The notes beneath the pieces were generated by a model. That model was not told the origin of the DNA. It made no database searches and saw only the letters and a list, made by a program, of their open reading frames with translations. Of a stretch of 64,000 bases of DNA, positions 17,675 to 26,175 are shown in pieces (the stretch's first letter is position 1; every line of letters starts with the position of its first letter). The position numbers and the translations under genes were made by a program. Source of the stretch: Streptomyces sp. NRRL B-1347 (GTDB lineage Bacteria; Actinomycetota; Actinomycetes; Streptomycetales; Streptomycetaceae); assembly GCF_000720325.1 (NCBI RefSeq), contig NZ_JOJM01000007.1, positions 62,001 to 126,000 of the forward strand. The letters are read 5' to 3'.

Positions 17675-18607
17675 ATGATGGTCCCCGTCGCGCTGTTGCT
17701 CCTTGCCGCGCTGACCGCCGTCGTCGCTCCCCGGATGCTCGCGCGAGCGGACTGGCCGGAGCGCGAACCGGTGGTCGCGCTGTGGGCCTGGCAGTGCGTG
17801 GTGGCGGGCGTGCTGCTCTGCTGCGCCCTGTCGATGACGTTCAGCGCGGCCGCCGCCTGGCAGGCCGTGCGCGGTCAGCTGTTCGCGCCCGCGCCGCACG
17901 GCGTGGTCGAGGCGTACGCACTCGGGCCGACGCCCTGGGCCACGGTGACGGCGGTGGCGCTCGCCTGCGGGGGCGTCTGGACGGCCGTGATGCTCACGCG
18001 CGAGATCGCCCGCGCCCGGACCCGGCGGGCCAAGCGGCGCGCCGAACTGGTCGTGCGCGCACCGCTGTTGCCCGGCGAGGAGCCCGGCGCCGACCGGCTC
18101 GTCGTCCTGGAGGGCGAGCGCCCGGACGCCTGGTGGCTGCCCGGCACCGCGCCCCAACTGGTCATCACCACGGCCGCGTTGCGCCGCCTGAAGGGCCGTC
18201 AGCTCGACGCGGTGCTCGCCCACGAGCAGGGCCACGCCGAGGCCCGGCACGACTGGCTGCTGCACTGCTCCGGCGCGCTCGCCGCGGGCTTCCCGCAGGT
18301 GCCGGTGTTCGCCGCGTTCCGCGACGAGATGCACCGGCTCGTGGAACTGGCCGCCGACGACGTGGCCTCGCGCCGCTTCGGGCGCCTGACCATCGCCCTC
18401 GCCCTCGTCGAACTCAACGAGGACCGGGGCGTGTTCGGGCCCTGCCCGACCCCGCAGGCCCATGTGCCTGCCCGGGTGCACCGACTGCTCGCCGCCCGTC
18501 CCCGGCTCACCGCGGGGCGCCGTCTGCGGCTGACCGCGGCGGCCGCGCTCGTGCCGGTCGTACCGCTCCTGGTGGCGTTCGTCCCGGCACTGCGCGCGCT
18601 CGGTTAG
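17675..18607 (+). CDS. M56 family membrane metallopeptidase (BlaR1-like)
   Basis: 310 residues. Helices at 1-20, 35-60, 88-110 and the C terminus flank a cytoplasmic zinc protease domain with HEQGH at 183-187 and a likely third ligand in ELAADDVASRR. This is the membrane protease part of BlaR1/MecR1 without the C-terminal penicillin-binding sensor. Such genes usually sit beside a BlaI/MecI repressor, which they inactivate by cleavage; none is present within this window near it. Start ATG 17675 has no ribosome binding site and a TAGGGT -10 six bases upstream, so it is probably leaderless. Confidence 0.9.
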   Translation: MMVPVALLLLAALTAVVAPRMLARADWPEREPVVALWAWQCVVAGVLLCCALSMTFSAAAAWQAVRGQLFAPAPHGVVEAYALGPTPWATVTAVALACGGVWTAVMLTREIARARTRRAKRRAELVVRAPLLPGEEPGADRLVVLEGERPDAWWLPGTAPQLVITTAALRRLKGRQLDAVLAHEQGHAEARHDWLLHCSGALAAGFPQVPVFAAFRDEMHRLVELAADDVASRRFGRLTIALALVELNEDRGVFGPCPTPQAHVPARVHRLLAARPRLTAGRRLRLTAAAALVPVVPLLVAFVPALRALG

Positions 18608-18640
18608 GTGTCGCCGCCGGGCATCGGTCAGGATCGACCC

Positions 18641-19345
18641 ATGGATTCCGCGCCTCCCCCGACGCCTCCCACGCCGTCCCGCGCCGCCCGTGCGGCGGTG
18701 CTGCTCGCGCTCCCCTCGCTGCTGCTGCTCGTCCTGGTGTCCGCCGAATGGCAGCCGCTGCTCAGCCTGGACGACGACATCGCGCGGACCACGCACCGCT
18801 GGGCGGTGGCCCACCGGGACCTCACCCAGGCCGCCCGCGTCCTCACGGACTGGGTGTGGGACCCGTGGACGATGCGCGCCCTGTGCACGGCCGTCGTGCT
18901 GTGGCTCGTCGCGCAGCGGGCGTGGTGGCTCGCGCTGTGGCTCGCGGCGACCTGCCTGGTGGGCACGCTGCTGCAGCAGGGCATAAAGGCGGCGGTCGGC
19001 CGGGAGCGCCCGGTCTGGCCCGACCCGGTGGACTCCGCGCGCTACGCGGCCTTCCCGTCCGGACACGCGCTGACCGCGGCCGTGGTGTGCGGGCTTCTCC
19101 TGTGGCTGCTCCGCCGGTACGGCGTGCGGGCTGCCGTGTGGCGCACCGCCCTGGCCGTGGCCGTGGTGTCCGTCGTCGGCGTCGGCCTCACCCGGGTGTG
19201 GCTGGGCGTCCACTGGGCCTCGGACGTGGTGGCGGGCTGGCTGTTCGGCGCCTTGATCGTCACCGCGGCGATCGCGCTGTACGACCGCTACGCGCCCGCC
19301 GCACGACCGCCGGTGCCGGACGGGCGGGCCCACAGCGCTCCGTGA
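18641..19345 (+). CDS. PAP2 family phosphatase
   Basis: 234 residues with six predicted membrane helices. The three-part PAP2 active site is complete: KAAVGRERPVWP, then AFPSGHALTAA, then RVWLGVHWASDV. It probably dephosphorylates a lipid phosphate such as phosphatidic acid or undecaprenyl diphosphate on the outer face of the membrane. ATG 18641 is used because CAGGAT lies six bases upstream, resembling other leaderless starts here; the frame is open to 18608 but without a start context. It begins 33 bases after the M56 gene. Confidence 0.92.
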   Translation: MDSAPPPTPPTPSRAARAAVLLALPSLLLLVLVSAEWQPLLSLDDDIARTTHRWAVAHRDLTQAARVLTDWVWDPWTMRALCTAVVLWLVAQRAWWLALWLAATCLVGTLLQQGIKAAVGRERPVWPDPVDSARYAAFPSGHALTAAVVCGLLLWLLRRYGVRAAVWRTALAVAVVSVVGVGLTRVWLGVHWASDVVAGWLFGALIVTAAIALYDRYAPAARPPVPDGRAHSAP

Positions 19346-19403
19346 CCGCGGGGGCGGCGGGTGATGCTTGACCCCGCGCCGGGCGGTCCCGGAGGATCGC
19401 GGC

Positions 19404-20129
19404 ATGGCGGTCAAGGGCGTGCTGTTCGACTTCTCCGGGACGCTGTTCCGCGTCGAGTCCACGGCGTCCTGGCTACGGGCCGCGCTCGTCGCGCGCGGGA
19501 TCGCCCTGCCGCCGGACGAGGAGGCGCGGCTCGCGCTGGCCCTCGACCGCGCGGGCGCGCTGCCGGGCGGCTCGCCGACCCCGGACGCGCCCGGGCACCT
19601 CGCCGGCCTGGTCGCGCGCCGCGACGAGAGCGCGGAGCTGCACCGCGCCGCGTACACCGGCCTCGCCAGGACCGTGCCGCTGCCCGATCCGGGCCTGTAC
19701 GACGCGCTCTACGACCGGCACATGACCCCGGAGGCCTGGCGGCCCTACCCCGACGCGCTCGACGTCCTGCGCGAGCTGCGGGAGCGCGGGGTGCGCGTCG
19801 GCGTCGTGAGCAACATCGGCTGGGACCCGCGGCCCGTCTTCCGCACGCACGGCCTCGACCCGTACGTGGACGCGTACGTGCTGTCGTACGAGCACGGCGT
19901 CCAGAAGCCCGACGCCCGCCTCTTCGCGCACGGCTGCGACGCGCTCGGCGTGGACCCCGCGGACACCCTGATGGTCGGCGACGACCGGCGCGCGGACGGC
20001 GGCGCGGCCGCCCTCGGCTGCGCCGTGCACTTCGTGCCCCATCTGCCGGTGTCCCGGCGCCCCGACGCGCTGCGCCCGGTCCTGGCCCTGGCTCTGACGG
20101 GCGAGGGAGGCACCCCGGGCCCGGCGTGA
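19404..20129 (+). CDS. HAD family hydrolase
   Basis: 241 residues from ATG 19404 with GGAGG nearby. A haloacid dehalogenase-fold phosphatase: motif I VLFDFSGTLFR (Asp nucleophile, with Ser at the position of the usual second Asp), motif II VVSNIG, motif III Lys in GVQKPDARLF, and motif IV MVGDDRRADGGAAALG. The cap region inserts after motif I, as in subfamily I. The missing second Asp of DxD may shift the activity or indicate a different acid/base. Substrate unknown. Confidence 0.9.
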   Translation: MAVKGVLFDFSGTLFRVESTASWLRAALVARGIALPPDEEARLALALDRAGALPGGSPTPDAPGHLAGLVARRDESAELHRAAYTGLARTVPLPDPGLYDALYDRHMTPEAWRPYPDALDVLRELRERGVRVGVVSNIGWDPRPVFRTHGLDPYVDAYVLSYEHGVQKPDARLFAHGCDALGVDPADTLMVGDDRRADGGAAALGCAVHFVPHLPVSRRPDALRPVLALALTGEGGTPGPA

Positions 20130-20146
20130 GCGGGCGGCGCGGGCGC

Positions 20147-20392
20147 TCAGGACTCGTACTGCTCGACCTGCGCGGCGGGGCGCACCCGGACCGCGTCCGG
20201 GTCGCCGCCGAACTCCTCCTTGGCCCGCCGTCTGCGCAGCAGGTCCCAGCACTGGTCGAGCTCCCGCTCCAGGTCGCCCAGGCGGGCCCGCTCCGTGGCC
20301 TCGTCGATCGCCCCGGACGCGAGCGATTCCCGGAGGGTCTTCTCGGCGTCGACCATCTCCGTGATCCGCGCCAGAATCTGCTGTTGGTCCAT
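20147..20392 (-). CDS. DUF2630 family small protein
   Basis: 81 residues from ATG 20392, with GGAGG-like sequence upstream. A helical, charged protein opening MDQQQILARITEMVDAEKTL and continuing with the two-helix pattern LERELDQCWDLLRRRRA, the DUF2630 signature of actinobacteria. Probably a coiled-coil dimer; function unknown. It converges on the HAD gene, ending 17 bases from it. Confidence 0.88.
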   Translation of the reverse strand: MDQQQILARITEMVDAEKTLRESLASGAIDEATERARLGDLERELDQCWDLLRRRRAKEEFGGDPDAVRVRPAAQVEQYES

Positions 20393-20577
20393 GTTCAAGC
20401 GCCTCCTCGACCCCCCGGCCCCACTGTAAGGAGACAGAGCCGGATCGGCGAGGAGAGAAAGGAAGAACAGGGCGTACGGGGTGAATGGGGACAGCAAGGG
20501 GGATGAGGGAGAAATGCGGAGGAAGAAGACGGCCGCGCCGACCGGGCCCGCGATGACCGGACTCCGGGCACGCCTAA

Positions 20578-20612
20578 GGGCAGGCAACACTCCCCCGCGG
20601 TGTTGCCTGCCC
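20578..20612. terminator. Perfect 13-bp stem-loop between DUF2630 and tetR
   Basis: GGGCAGGCAACAC (20578-20590), nine-base loop, GTGTTGCCTGCCC (20600-20612), no mismatch. It lies between two divergently transcribed genes, so it is not an obvious gene end: it could terminate an unseen transcript, be a leader structure, or be a protein-binding palindrome. Confidence 0.5.
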
Positions 20613-20661
20613 CAGGCAGCCCCGGCCCATGTCGGCCCGGGCCGGGACGCCCTGAGTATAT

Positions 20662-20674
20662 TGGCTGTGAGCCA
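20662..20674 (+). promoter_or_regulatory. Candidate TetR operator upstream of the tetR gene
   Basis: TGGCT-GTG-AGCCA is a perfect short inverted repeat, 20 bases before the tetR start and directly after the AT-rich GTATATT, which may be the -10 region. Location and symmetry suggest autoregulation. Confidence 0.4.
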
Positions 20675-20694
20675 GTCAACGCAGGAGTTACAGG

Positions 20695-21312
20695 ATGTCC
20701 CCGCGTAGCCCATCGGTCAATGAAGAGTTGCGACGGCGTTCCCGCGAGCGGCTTCTGCAGGCCACGGTGGACCTGGTGGGCGAGCACGGCTACGAGGCGA
20801 CGACGCTCGCGGACATCGCCGATCGCGCCGGCTCCGCGCGCGGCCTCGTGTCGTACTACTTCCCGGGAAAGCGCCAGCTCCTGCAGTCGGCCGTGCACCG
20901 GCTGATGCACCTGACGCTCCAGGAGGGCCTGGAGCGGGAGCCGCGCACCGAGGACGGGGACGAGCTCCTGGCCCGTGCCATCGACGCGATCCTCGGCCTG
21001 GCCCGGGACCGCCCGGTCCTGATGCGCACGCACATGGCGGGCATCCTCCAGGCCGACGGGTTCGTGCAGTGCCCCGAGCAGCAGCGCCTCGCGTTCCTGC
21101 TGCGCGACGCCATGGTCCGGCACGGCTCGCCGGACGTGGAGACGGACTACCCGATGCTGCGCGCCCTGCTCATGGGCGCGGTGTTCGCGCTGCTCATCCC
21201 GGGGGCGCCGATGCCCTTCGAGCGGCTGCGCGCGGAGCTCTTCCAGCGCTACGGACTCGACTGGAAGCTCGGCGTCCCGCCGGGCGACGAACCGCCCGAC
21301 GGGACGTTCTAG
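20695..21312 (+). CDS. TetR/AcrR family transcriptional regulator
   Basis: 205 residues. N-terminal TetR helix-turn-helix: LLQATVDLVGEHGYEATTLA then the recognition segment SARGLVSYYFPGKRQLL. The C-terminal ligand domain (about 70-190) is all-helical and divergent, so the effector is unknown. Its divergent neighbour is DUF2630 and its convergent neighbour the LVIVD protein gene, so no obvious target such as an exporter lies adjacent. Confidence 0.92.
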   Translation: MSPRSPSVNEELRRRSRERLLQATVDLVGEHGYEATTLADIADRAGSARGLVSYYFPGKRQLLQSAVHRLMHLTLQEGLEREPRTEDGDELLARAIDAILGLARDRPVLMRTHMAGILQADGFVQCPEQQRLAFLLRDAMVRHGSPDVETDYPMLRALLMGAVFALLIPGAPMPFERLRAELFQRYGLDWKLGVPPGDEPPDGTF

Positions 21313-21332
21313 ACCTCACCGGAGCGGACGGG

Positions 21333-22841
21333 TCAGTGCCCGCGGAAGTACTCCGGCTGCGTCTGCACGTTGAGCTCGCGCAGCCGCACGCGCTTGGCCG
21401 GGTCCGTGCGCTTGTCGTTGAGCTTCAGCACGTCGAAGCCCTTGACCATGTCGTTCGAGTAGATGTGGCCGTTGTAATAGTACGCCGACCACGAGCCGCC
21501 GCCGACGAGCTGGTCCGCGGAGAGCGGGCCGCGCTCGAAGTAGGCGATCTCCTTGGGCTTGGCCGAATTCGTGAAGTCCCATACGGAGACGCCGCCCTGG
21601 TACCAGGCCTGGACCATGAGGTCCTTGCCCTTGACCGGGATCAGCGAGCCGTTGTGGGCCACGCAGTTCTCGGTGTCCGCCTGGTGGCGCGGGATCTTGA
21701 AGTAGCTCTTGAAGACCAGCTTGCGCTTGTCGCCCCAGCCCTTGATCTCGTAGATGCCGTCGGCGCCGCGGTTCGGGCCGATCTCGGCGTTGCAGGTGGC
21801 GCCGCCGCCACCGCCGAGCTCGTCGGTGAACACGACCTTGTCGGCGTCCTGGTTGAAGGTCGCCGAGTGCCAGAACGCGAAGTTCACGTTGTCCTGGACG
21901 CGGTCGATGACCTTGGGGCGTTCGGGGTCCTTGATGGAGAACAGGATCCCGTCACCCATGCAGGCGCCCGCGGCGAGGTCCTCCGAGGGCAGCACGGTGA
22001 TGTCGTGGCAGCCGGTGGTCTTGGAGACGCCCGGGTTGGTGGGCGAGCCCGGGTTGCCGCCGCCGTCCGGGCCCTCGCCGGGGAACAGGACGGGGAAGCC
22101 GACGACCGCCGCCTTCTGCGGTGCCTTGCGCGGCACCTTGATCACGGAGATGCCGTCGTGCGGCGGCTGGCAGTCGGGGAACGCCGCGCTCGGCGAGTAC
22201 GAGGAGACGTAGACGTAGACGTTGCGGCGCTCGGGCACCAGCGTGTGGGTGTGCGAGCCGCAGGCGGTCTCGACGGCGGCGACGTAGCGCGGGTTGCGCT
22301 TGTCGCTGATGTCGAAGACCTTCATGCCCTCCCAGGAGGACTTCTCCGTGGCGGGCTGCGTGGTGCTGGCGCAGGAGCTGTCGCTGCGCGAGGAGTCGGT
22401 CGACAGGAAGAGCAGGTCGCCGGAGACCGAGACGTCGTTCTGCGATCCCGGGCAGAGCACCTGCGCGACGGTCTCGGGCTTCTTCGGGTTGCTGATGTCG
22501 AAGATGCGGAAGCCGTCGTAGTTCCCGGCGAAGGCGTACTTGCCCTGGAAGGCGAGGTCCGAGTTGGTGCCGGGCAGCGCGTCCTTGGGTATGTTGCCGA
22601 GGTGCTCGATGTTGTCGGAGTGGACTATCTCGTCGGGCGCGGGGATCTTTCCGTCCCGGATGGCCCGCCGGGTGTCGGCGGCATCGGACTTCGACACCTT
22701 CTTCGGCGCCTTGGGGGTGTCACCGGGGTCCGGAGTCGCCGCCGCGGGGACCGCGGTGAGCAGCGCGGCGAGGAGTCCTGCGGCCGCCGTGGCGACTCCC
22801 AGGCGTCTACGCCGGGTTCGGGGTTCGTTCAGCAGAGTCAC
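21333..22841 (-). CDS. Secreted LVIVD-repeat beta-propeller protein
   Basis: 502 residues. A Sec signal peptide (RRRRLGVATAAAGLLAALLT, cleavage near AAA-TP) precedes a repeat protein with LVIVD-type blades: GFRIFDISNPKKPE, GMKVFDISDKRNPR and GVSVWDFTNSAKPKE. Several cysteines occur in pairs (SSCAS, TGCHDI, ACMGDG, ATCNAE) and could form disulphides outside the cell. Such proteins have no established function. It is divergent from the DUF305 lipoprotein gene, a pairing I have the impression is recurrent in Streptomyces. Confidence 0.87.
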   Translation of the reverse strand: MTLLNEPRTRRRRLGVATAAAGLLAALLTAVPAAATPDPGDTPKAPKKVSKSDAADTRRAIRDGKIPAPDEIVHSDNIEHLGNIPKDALPGTNSDLAFQGKYAFAGNYDGFRIFDISNPKKPETVAQVLCPGSQNDVSVSGDLLFLSTDSSRSDSSCASTTQPATEKSSWEGMKVFDISDKRNPRYVAAVETACGSHTHTLVPERRNVYVYVSSYSPSAAFPDCQPPHDGISVIKVPRKAPQKAAVVGFPVLFPGEGPDGGGNPGSPTNPGVSKTTGCHDITVLPSEDLAAGACMGDGILFSIKDPERPKVIDRVQDNVNFAFWHSATFNQDADKVVFTDELGGGGGATCNAEIGPNRGADGIYEIKGWGDKRKLVFKSYFKIPRHQADTENCVAHNGSLIPVKGKDLMVQAWYQGGVSVWDFTNSAKPKEIAYFERGPLSADQLVGGGSWSAYYYNGHIYSNDMVKGFDVLKLNDKRTDPAKRVRLRELNVQTQPEYFRGH

Positions 22842-23016
22842 TGCTTCCTCCCTTGTGGCCGTTCGGGGGTGAACGGTGCACGGACACCCGCAGTATCGTG
22901 CTCCTCATGTACAAATCAACAGATGGAAACACGGTCGTAATGAACGCTTCCGATCACTGATGCTCATCGGCGTGCTAGGACGGACCCAACTGCCCCGTGC
23001 GTCCCAGGAGGTTGCC

Positions 23017-23712
23017 GTGCCCCACCGCCGTACGCCCGCCGCCCGTACGACCGTTGCCCGCGCCTCCGCCGTGACCGCGCTCGTCGCGGCCGCCGCCCTC
23101 GTCCTGAGCGCCTGCGACTCCGGCTCCGACGCGGACGCGAAGGCCAAGTCCGGTTCCTCACCCGGGCCTTCGGTGATCGCTCCGGGCAAGCCCGGGGAGA
23201 CGGCCGCCACGCTCTCGGCCGAGGAGGCGGCGAAGCAGAGAACCGACGACGACAGCCCGAACTCGGCGGACTTCGACTACGTCGAGAAGATGATCCCGCA
23301 CCACGCCCAGGCCCTGGAGATGACCCGTCTGGTGCCGAAGCGGGCGAAGTCGACGAAGGTGAAGCGGCTCGCCGACCGCATCACGGCCGCCCAGAAGCCG
23401 GAGATCGGCGCCATGGAGCGGTGGTTGAAGAGCCAGGGCAAGAAGGCGGCGAAGCGCGGGCACAACGCGCACCACGACCACGCGGGGATGCCGGGGATGG
23501 CCACGCCCGCACAGCTCAAGCAGTTGCGCGCGGCCGAGGGCGAGGCGTTCGACGAGCTGTTCCTGAAGCTGATGATCACGCATCACTCGGGGGCCGTCAC
23601 CATGGCCACGGACGCGCTGTCGGAGGGCAACAACCTCCTGGTCGAGGAGATGGCCAACGACGTCGTGGCGCAGCAGACGGCCGAGATCAACCGGATGCGC
23701 GGGATGGGCTGA
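23017..23712 (+). CDS. DUF305 lipoprotein
   Basis: 231 residues from GTG 23017, AGGAGG six bases upstream. A lipoprotein signal ends in the lipobox LVLSAC, so it is anchored on the outer membrane face. The mature part is a DUF305 ferritin-like helical bundle with two His-His motifs, KMIPHHAQALEM and LMITHHSGAVTMA, and Met-rich surroundings, plus a His-rich linker (HNAHHDHAGMPGM). These residues could bind metal such as copper, which is inference. The long frame upstream of the GTG is not supported. Confidence 0.9.
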   Translation: MPHRRTPAARTTVARASAVTALVAAAALVLSACDSGSDADAKAKSGSSPGPSVIAPGKPGETAATLSAEEAAKQRTDDDSPNSADFDYVEKMIPHHAQALEMTRLVPKRAKSTKVKRLADRITAAQKPEIGAMERWLKSQGKKAAKRGHNAHHDHAGMPGMATPAQLKQLRAAEGEAFDELFLKLMITHHSGAVTMATDALSEGNNLLVEEMANDVVAQQTAEINRMRGMG

Positions 23713-23720
23713 GGCCCGCC

Positions 23721-23788
23721 CGGCCCACTCGGCGCGCCCAGCCCTCTGCGCGCCCGGCCCACTCGGCGCGCCCGGGTCACTCGGCCCG
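23721..23788. repeat. Four imperfect tandem copies of a 17-bp unit
   Basis: Units of the type CGGCCCACTCGGCGCGC run head to tail after the DUF305 stop; copies one and three are identical (34-bp period), two and four are degenerate. It fills the gap between convergent genes and may act as a transcription barrier or be a replication-slippage product. Confidence 0.65.
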
Positions 23789-23807
23789 CGCGGCCCGGCC
23801 GCCCTGC

Positions 23808-24491
23808 CTAGCGGCGGCGGTGACGCGGTGACAGATGGCCCGCGTCCCGCGCGCCCGCGATCAGGCGCAGGGACTTGCGGCGGCTGTGCCCCGTCGCGCA
23901 CATCACCGCGAGCACCGGGTCCCGGCCCTCGTCGCGCGCCGTGCGGTACGCCTCGACGGCGGCCTGGCGCACGGTATCGCCCCGCTGCTCGGCGGGCCCG
24001 GCGCGGCGCGCGGCAGCCGCCGCCTCGTCCGCGAGCGCGCCGCGGCAGGAGGCTTCGGCCGGGCCGTACTGCTGGGCGACGCCCCGGCAGACGTCCGCCA
24101 GCGGGCCCTCGATGCGACCGGCGAGAGCGACCAGATCGGGCAGCGGCAGCGGCGGCTCCGCCCGCAGGTCCTCGATCGCGACGCGGCCCTCGCAGACGGC
24201 GGCGAGCACGTCGACGTGGGCGCCGTCGAGGTCGAGGCGGACGTGGAGCAGGGACGAGGGCTCACCGCCCGGCCTGCGGGCGTCGAGGCGGCCGTCGGTG
24301 CTGGTGATCAGCTGGAGCGTGTCGGCCGAAGGGTCCGCCGCCCACCGCGGCGCCTCGTCGTACGCCAGGGGGTCCAGGGGCTCCTGCGGGGCCGGAGGCC
24401 ACTCCTCCAGCGGGTCCGCGCCGGGCCACCCGGGCCTCTCGGCCACCCGTGGGTAATGATCACTCTCGTCGAAAAATGAGCTTTCCAGCAC
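23808..24491 (-). CDS. Conserved actinobacterial protein (possibly DUF6214)
   Basis: 227 residues from GTG 24491. An acidic, proline-rich N terminus (about 1-60) precedes a domain with the strand LLHVRLDLDGAHVDVLAAVC and an alanine-rich helical C terminus ending in GHSRRKSLRLIAGARDAG, which resembles a small helix-turn-helix-like tail. No signal peptide. It looks like the Streptomyces family I recall as DUF6214, but I am not certain. A TACCGT -10 lies six bases before the GTG, indicating a leaderless mRNA. Function unknown. Confidence 0.7.
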   Translation of the reverse strand: MLESSFFDESDHYPRVAERPGWPGADPLEEWPPAPQEPLDPLAYDEAPRWAADPSADTLQLITSTDGRLDARRPGGEPSSLLHVRLDLDGAHVDVLAAVCEGRVAIEDLRAEPPLPLPDLVALAGRIEGPLADVCRGVAQQYGPAEASCRGALADEAAAAARRAGPAEQRGDTVRQAAVEAYRTARDEGRDPVLAVMCATGHSRRKSLRLIAGARDAGHLSPRHRRR

Positions 24492-24630
24492 AGCCGCACG
24501 GTAGCCCTACAGTCACACTCCGCCAGGGCGGCACGCACGCGGCGAACGGCAGGGCACCCTGTCAGCGGCACACGCGGACGCGTCCGGCGGCCGCCCGGCG
24601 GCGGCCGGGGGCGGCCTCCCGGCGGCGCGA

Positions 24631-24674
24631 CCTCCCCCCTCAGCCTCCCCCTCGCCCTCCCCCTCCCCCTTTGC
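24631..24674. other. Near-pure pyrimidine tract
   Basis: About 44 bases that are almost entirely C and T on the plus strand, with repeated CCCCCT/CCTCCCC blocks, in the gap upstream of the ferredoxin reductase gene. Such mirror-like tracts can form triplex (H-DNA) structures. No gene lies in the 256-base gap. Confidence 0.6.
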
Positions 24675-24747
24675 CCGCACCAGTGCGATGCTGAAGTCAG
24701 CCAGGCACCAGGGCGCCCCGGAGACACCTCGCGGAAGGAGTTCCGCC

Positions 24748-26130
24748 GTGCACGTCGCCGTCGTGGGATCGGGTCCGAGTGGGGTCTACACCGCGCAGAG
24801 CCTGGTCCAGCAGGACCGCGTGCCCGGTGTGCGGGTCGACGTGCTCGACCGGCTGCCGTGCCCGTACGGCCTGGTGCGCTACGGCGTGGCACCCGACCAC
24901 GAGAAGATCAAGTCCCTGCAGAGGACCCTGCGCACGGTCCTGGAGCACGAGCGCGTGCGGTTCGTCGGCGGCGTGGAGATCGGCCCCGGCGCGGTGCCCC
25001 CGGCCCGGCTGCTCGACTGCTACCACGCGGTGGTGTACTGCGTGGGCGCCGCCACCGACCGCAGGCTCGGGGTGCCCGGCGAGGACCTGCCGGGAAGCCA
25101 CTCGGCGACGGAGTTCGTGTCCTGGTACAGCGCCCACCCGGACGTGGCGGTGAACGGCTCGGGACCGCAGGACCGCTTCGTGCGGGACGTGTCGTCGGCC
25201 GTCGTCATCGGCGTCGGGAACGTCGCGGTGGACGTGGCACGGATGCTGGCGCGCGGCGCCGCGGAGCTGCTGCCCACCGACATGCCGCACGAGGCGCTCG
25301 ACGTCCTCGCCGGGAGCCGGGTGCGCGAGGTCCACATGGTGGGCCGGCGCGGGCCGTCGCAGGCGCGCTTCACCACCAAGGAGCTGCGGGAGCTCGGCTC
25401 CCTTCCGGACACCGAAGTGCTCGTGGACCCCGACGAGTTGGCCCTCGATCCCGCCTACACCGACCCCGCGGGCCTGCCCGCGGCGAGCCGTCGCAACGTG
25501 GAGGTCCTGCGCGGCTGGGCCGAGCGGCCCGCGCGCGGTCTGCCGCGCCGGATCCGGCTGCGGTTCTTCCTGCGGCCGGTGGAGCTGACCGAGGCGGCGG
25601 GCCGGGTGGGCGGCGTGCGGTTCGAGCGGACGCTGCCGGACGGGCGCGGCGGTGTGACCGGCTCCGGCGCGTACGAGGAGATCGGGGCGCAGCTCGTCCT
25701 GCGGTCGGTCGGCTACCGCGGGGTGCCGATCGAGGGGCTGCCGTTCGACGCGTCCAGCGGCACGGTGCCGCACACGGCGGGGCGGGTGCTGCGCGACGGT
25801 GCCGTGGCGCGCGGCGAGTACGTCGCGGGCTGGATCAAGCGCGGGCCGACGGGAGTGATCGGCACGAACCGGCCGTGCGCCAAGGAGACGGCGCTCTCCC
25901 TGCTCGACGACGCGCCCGCCCTCGCGCGCCGGGCGGTCGCGGACGAGCCGCTCGCCGCGCTGCGGGCGGCGGGTACCGAGCCCGTGGAGTGGTCCGGATG
26001 GCTCGCGATCGAGCGGGCCGAGGCCGAGCAGGGGCGGCTGCTCGGGCGCGGCGGGCCGGTGAAGATCCCGGACTGGACCGGTCTGCGATCCGCTGCGAGC
26101 GGCGGGGCGGGCAGGGAGCCGCGGCCCTGA
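24748..26130 (+). CDS. fprA: Ferredoxin/adrenodoxin-NADP+ reductase (FprA-like)
   Basis: 460 residues, close to mycobacterial FprA (456). FAD-binding Rossmann motif VVGSGPSGVYTAQSL at the N terminus, CPYGLVRYGVAPDHEKIKS typical of adrenodoxin reductases, the NADP-binding motif GVGNVAVDVARML in the middle, and the late GWIKRGPTGVIGTNRPCAKET that contacts flavin and substrate. It passes electrons from NADPH to ferredoxins, which in streptomycetes feed cytochromes P450. GTG 24748 is chosen because GGAAGGAG lies eight bases upstream. Single-gene unit. Confidence 0.93.
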   Translation: MHVAVVGSGPSGVYTAQSLVQQDRVPGVRVDVLDRLPCPYGLVRYGVAPDHEKIKSLQRTLRTVLEHERVRFVGGVEIGPGAVPPARLLDCYHAVVYCVGAATDRRLGVPGEDLPGSHSATEFVSWYSAHPDVAVNGSGPQDRFVRDVSSAVVIGVGNVAVDVARMLARGAAELLPTDMPHEALDVLAGSRVREVHMVGRRGPSQARFTTKELRELGSLPDTEVLVDPDELALDPAYTDPAGLPAASRRNVEVLRGWAERPARGLPRRIRLRFFLRPVELTEAAGRVGGVRFERTLPDGRGGVTGSGAYEEIGAQLVLRSVGYRGVPIEGLPFDASSGTVPHTAGRVLRDGAVARGEYVAGWIKRGPTGVIGTNRPCAKETALSLLDDAPALARRAVADEPLAALRAAGTEPVEWSGWLAIERAEAEQGRLLGRGGPVKIPDWTGLRSAASGGAGREPRP

Positions 26131-26134
26131 TCGG

Positions 26135-26170
26135 CCTGCGGCCTCGTCCTCAAACGCCGGACGGGCTTCA
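26135..26170 (+). repeat. Streptomyces interspersed intergenic repeat (CTCAAACGCCGGACGGGCT)
   Basis: The segment ending CCTCAAACGCCGGACGGGCT, directly after the fprA stop, matches from memory a short sequence found in many copies between genes in Streptomyces genomes, usually at 3' ends of genes. Only this copy is visible in the window. It may serve as a 3'-end structure for the convergent genes here. Confidence 0.6.
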
Positions 26171-26175
26171 TCGCC

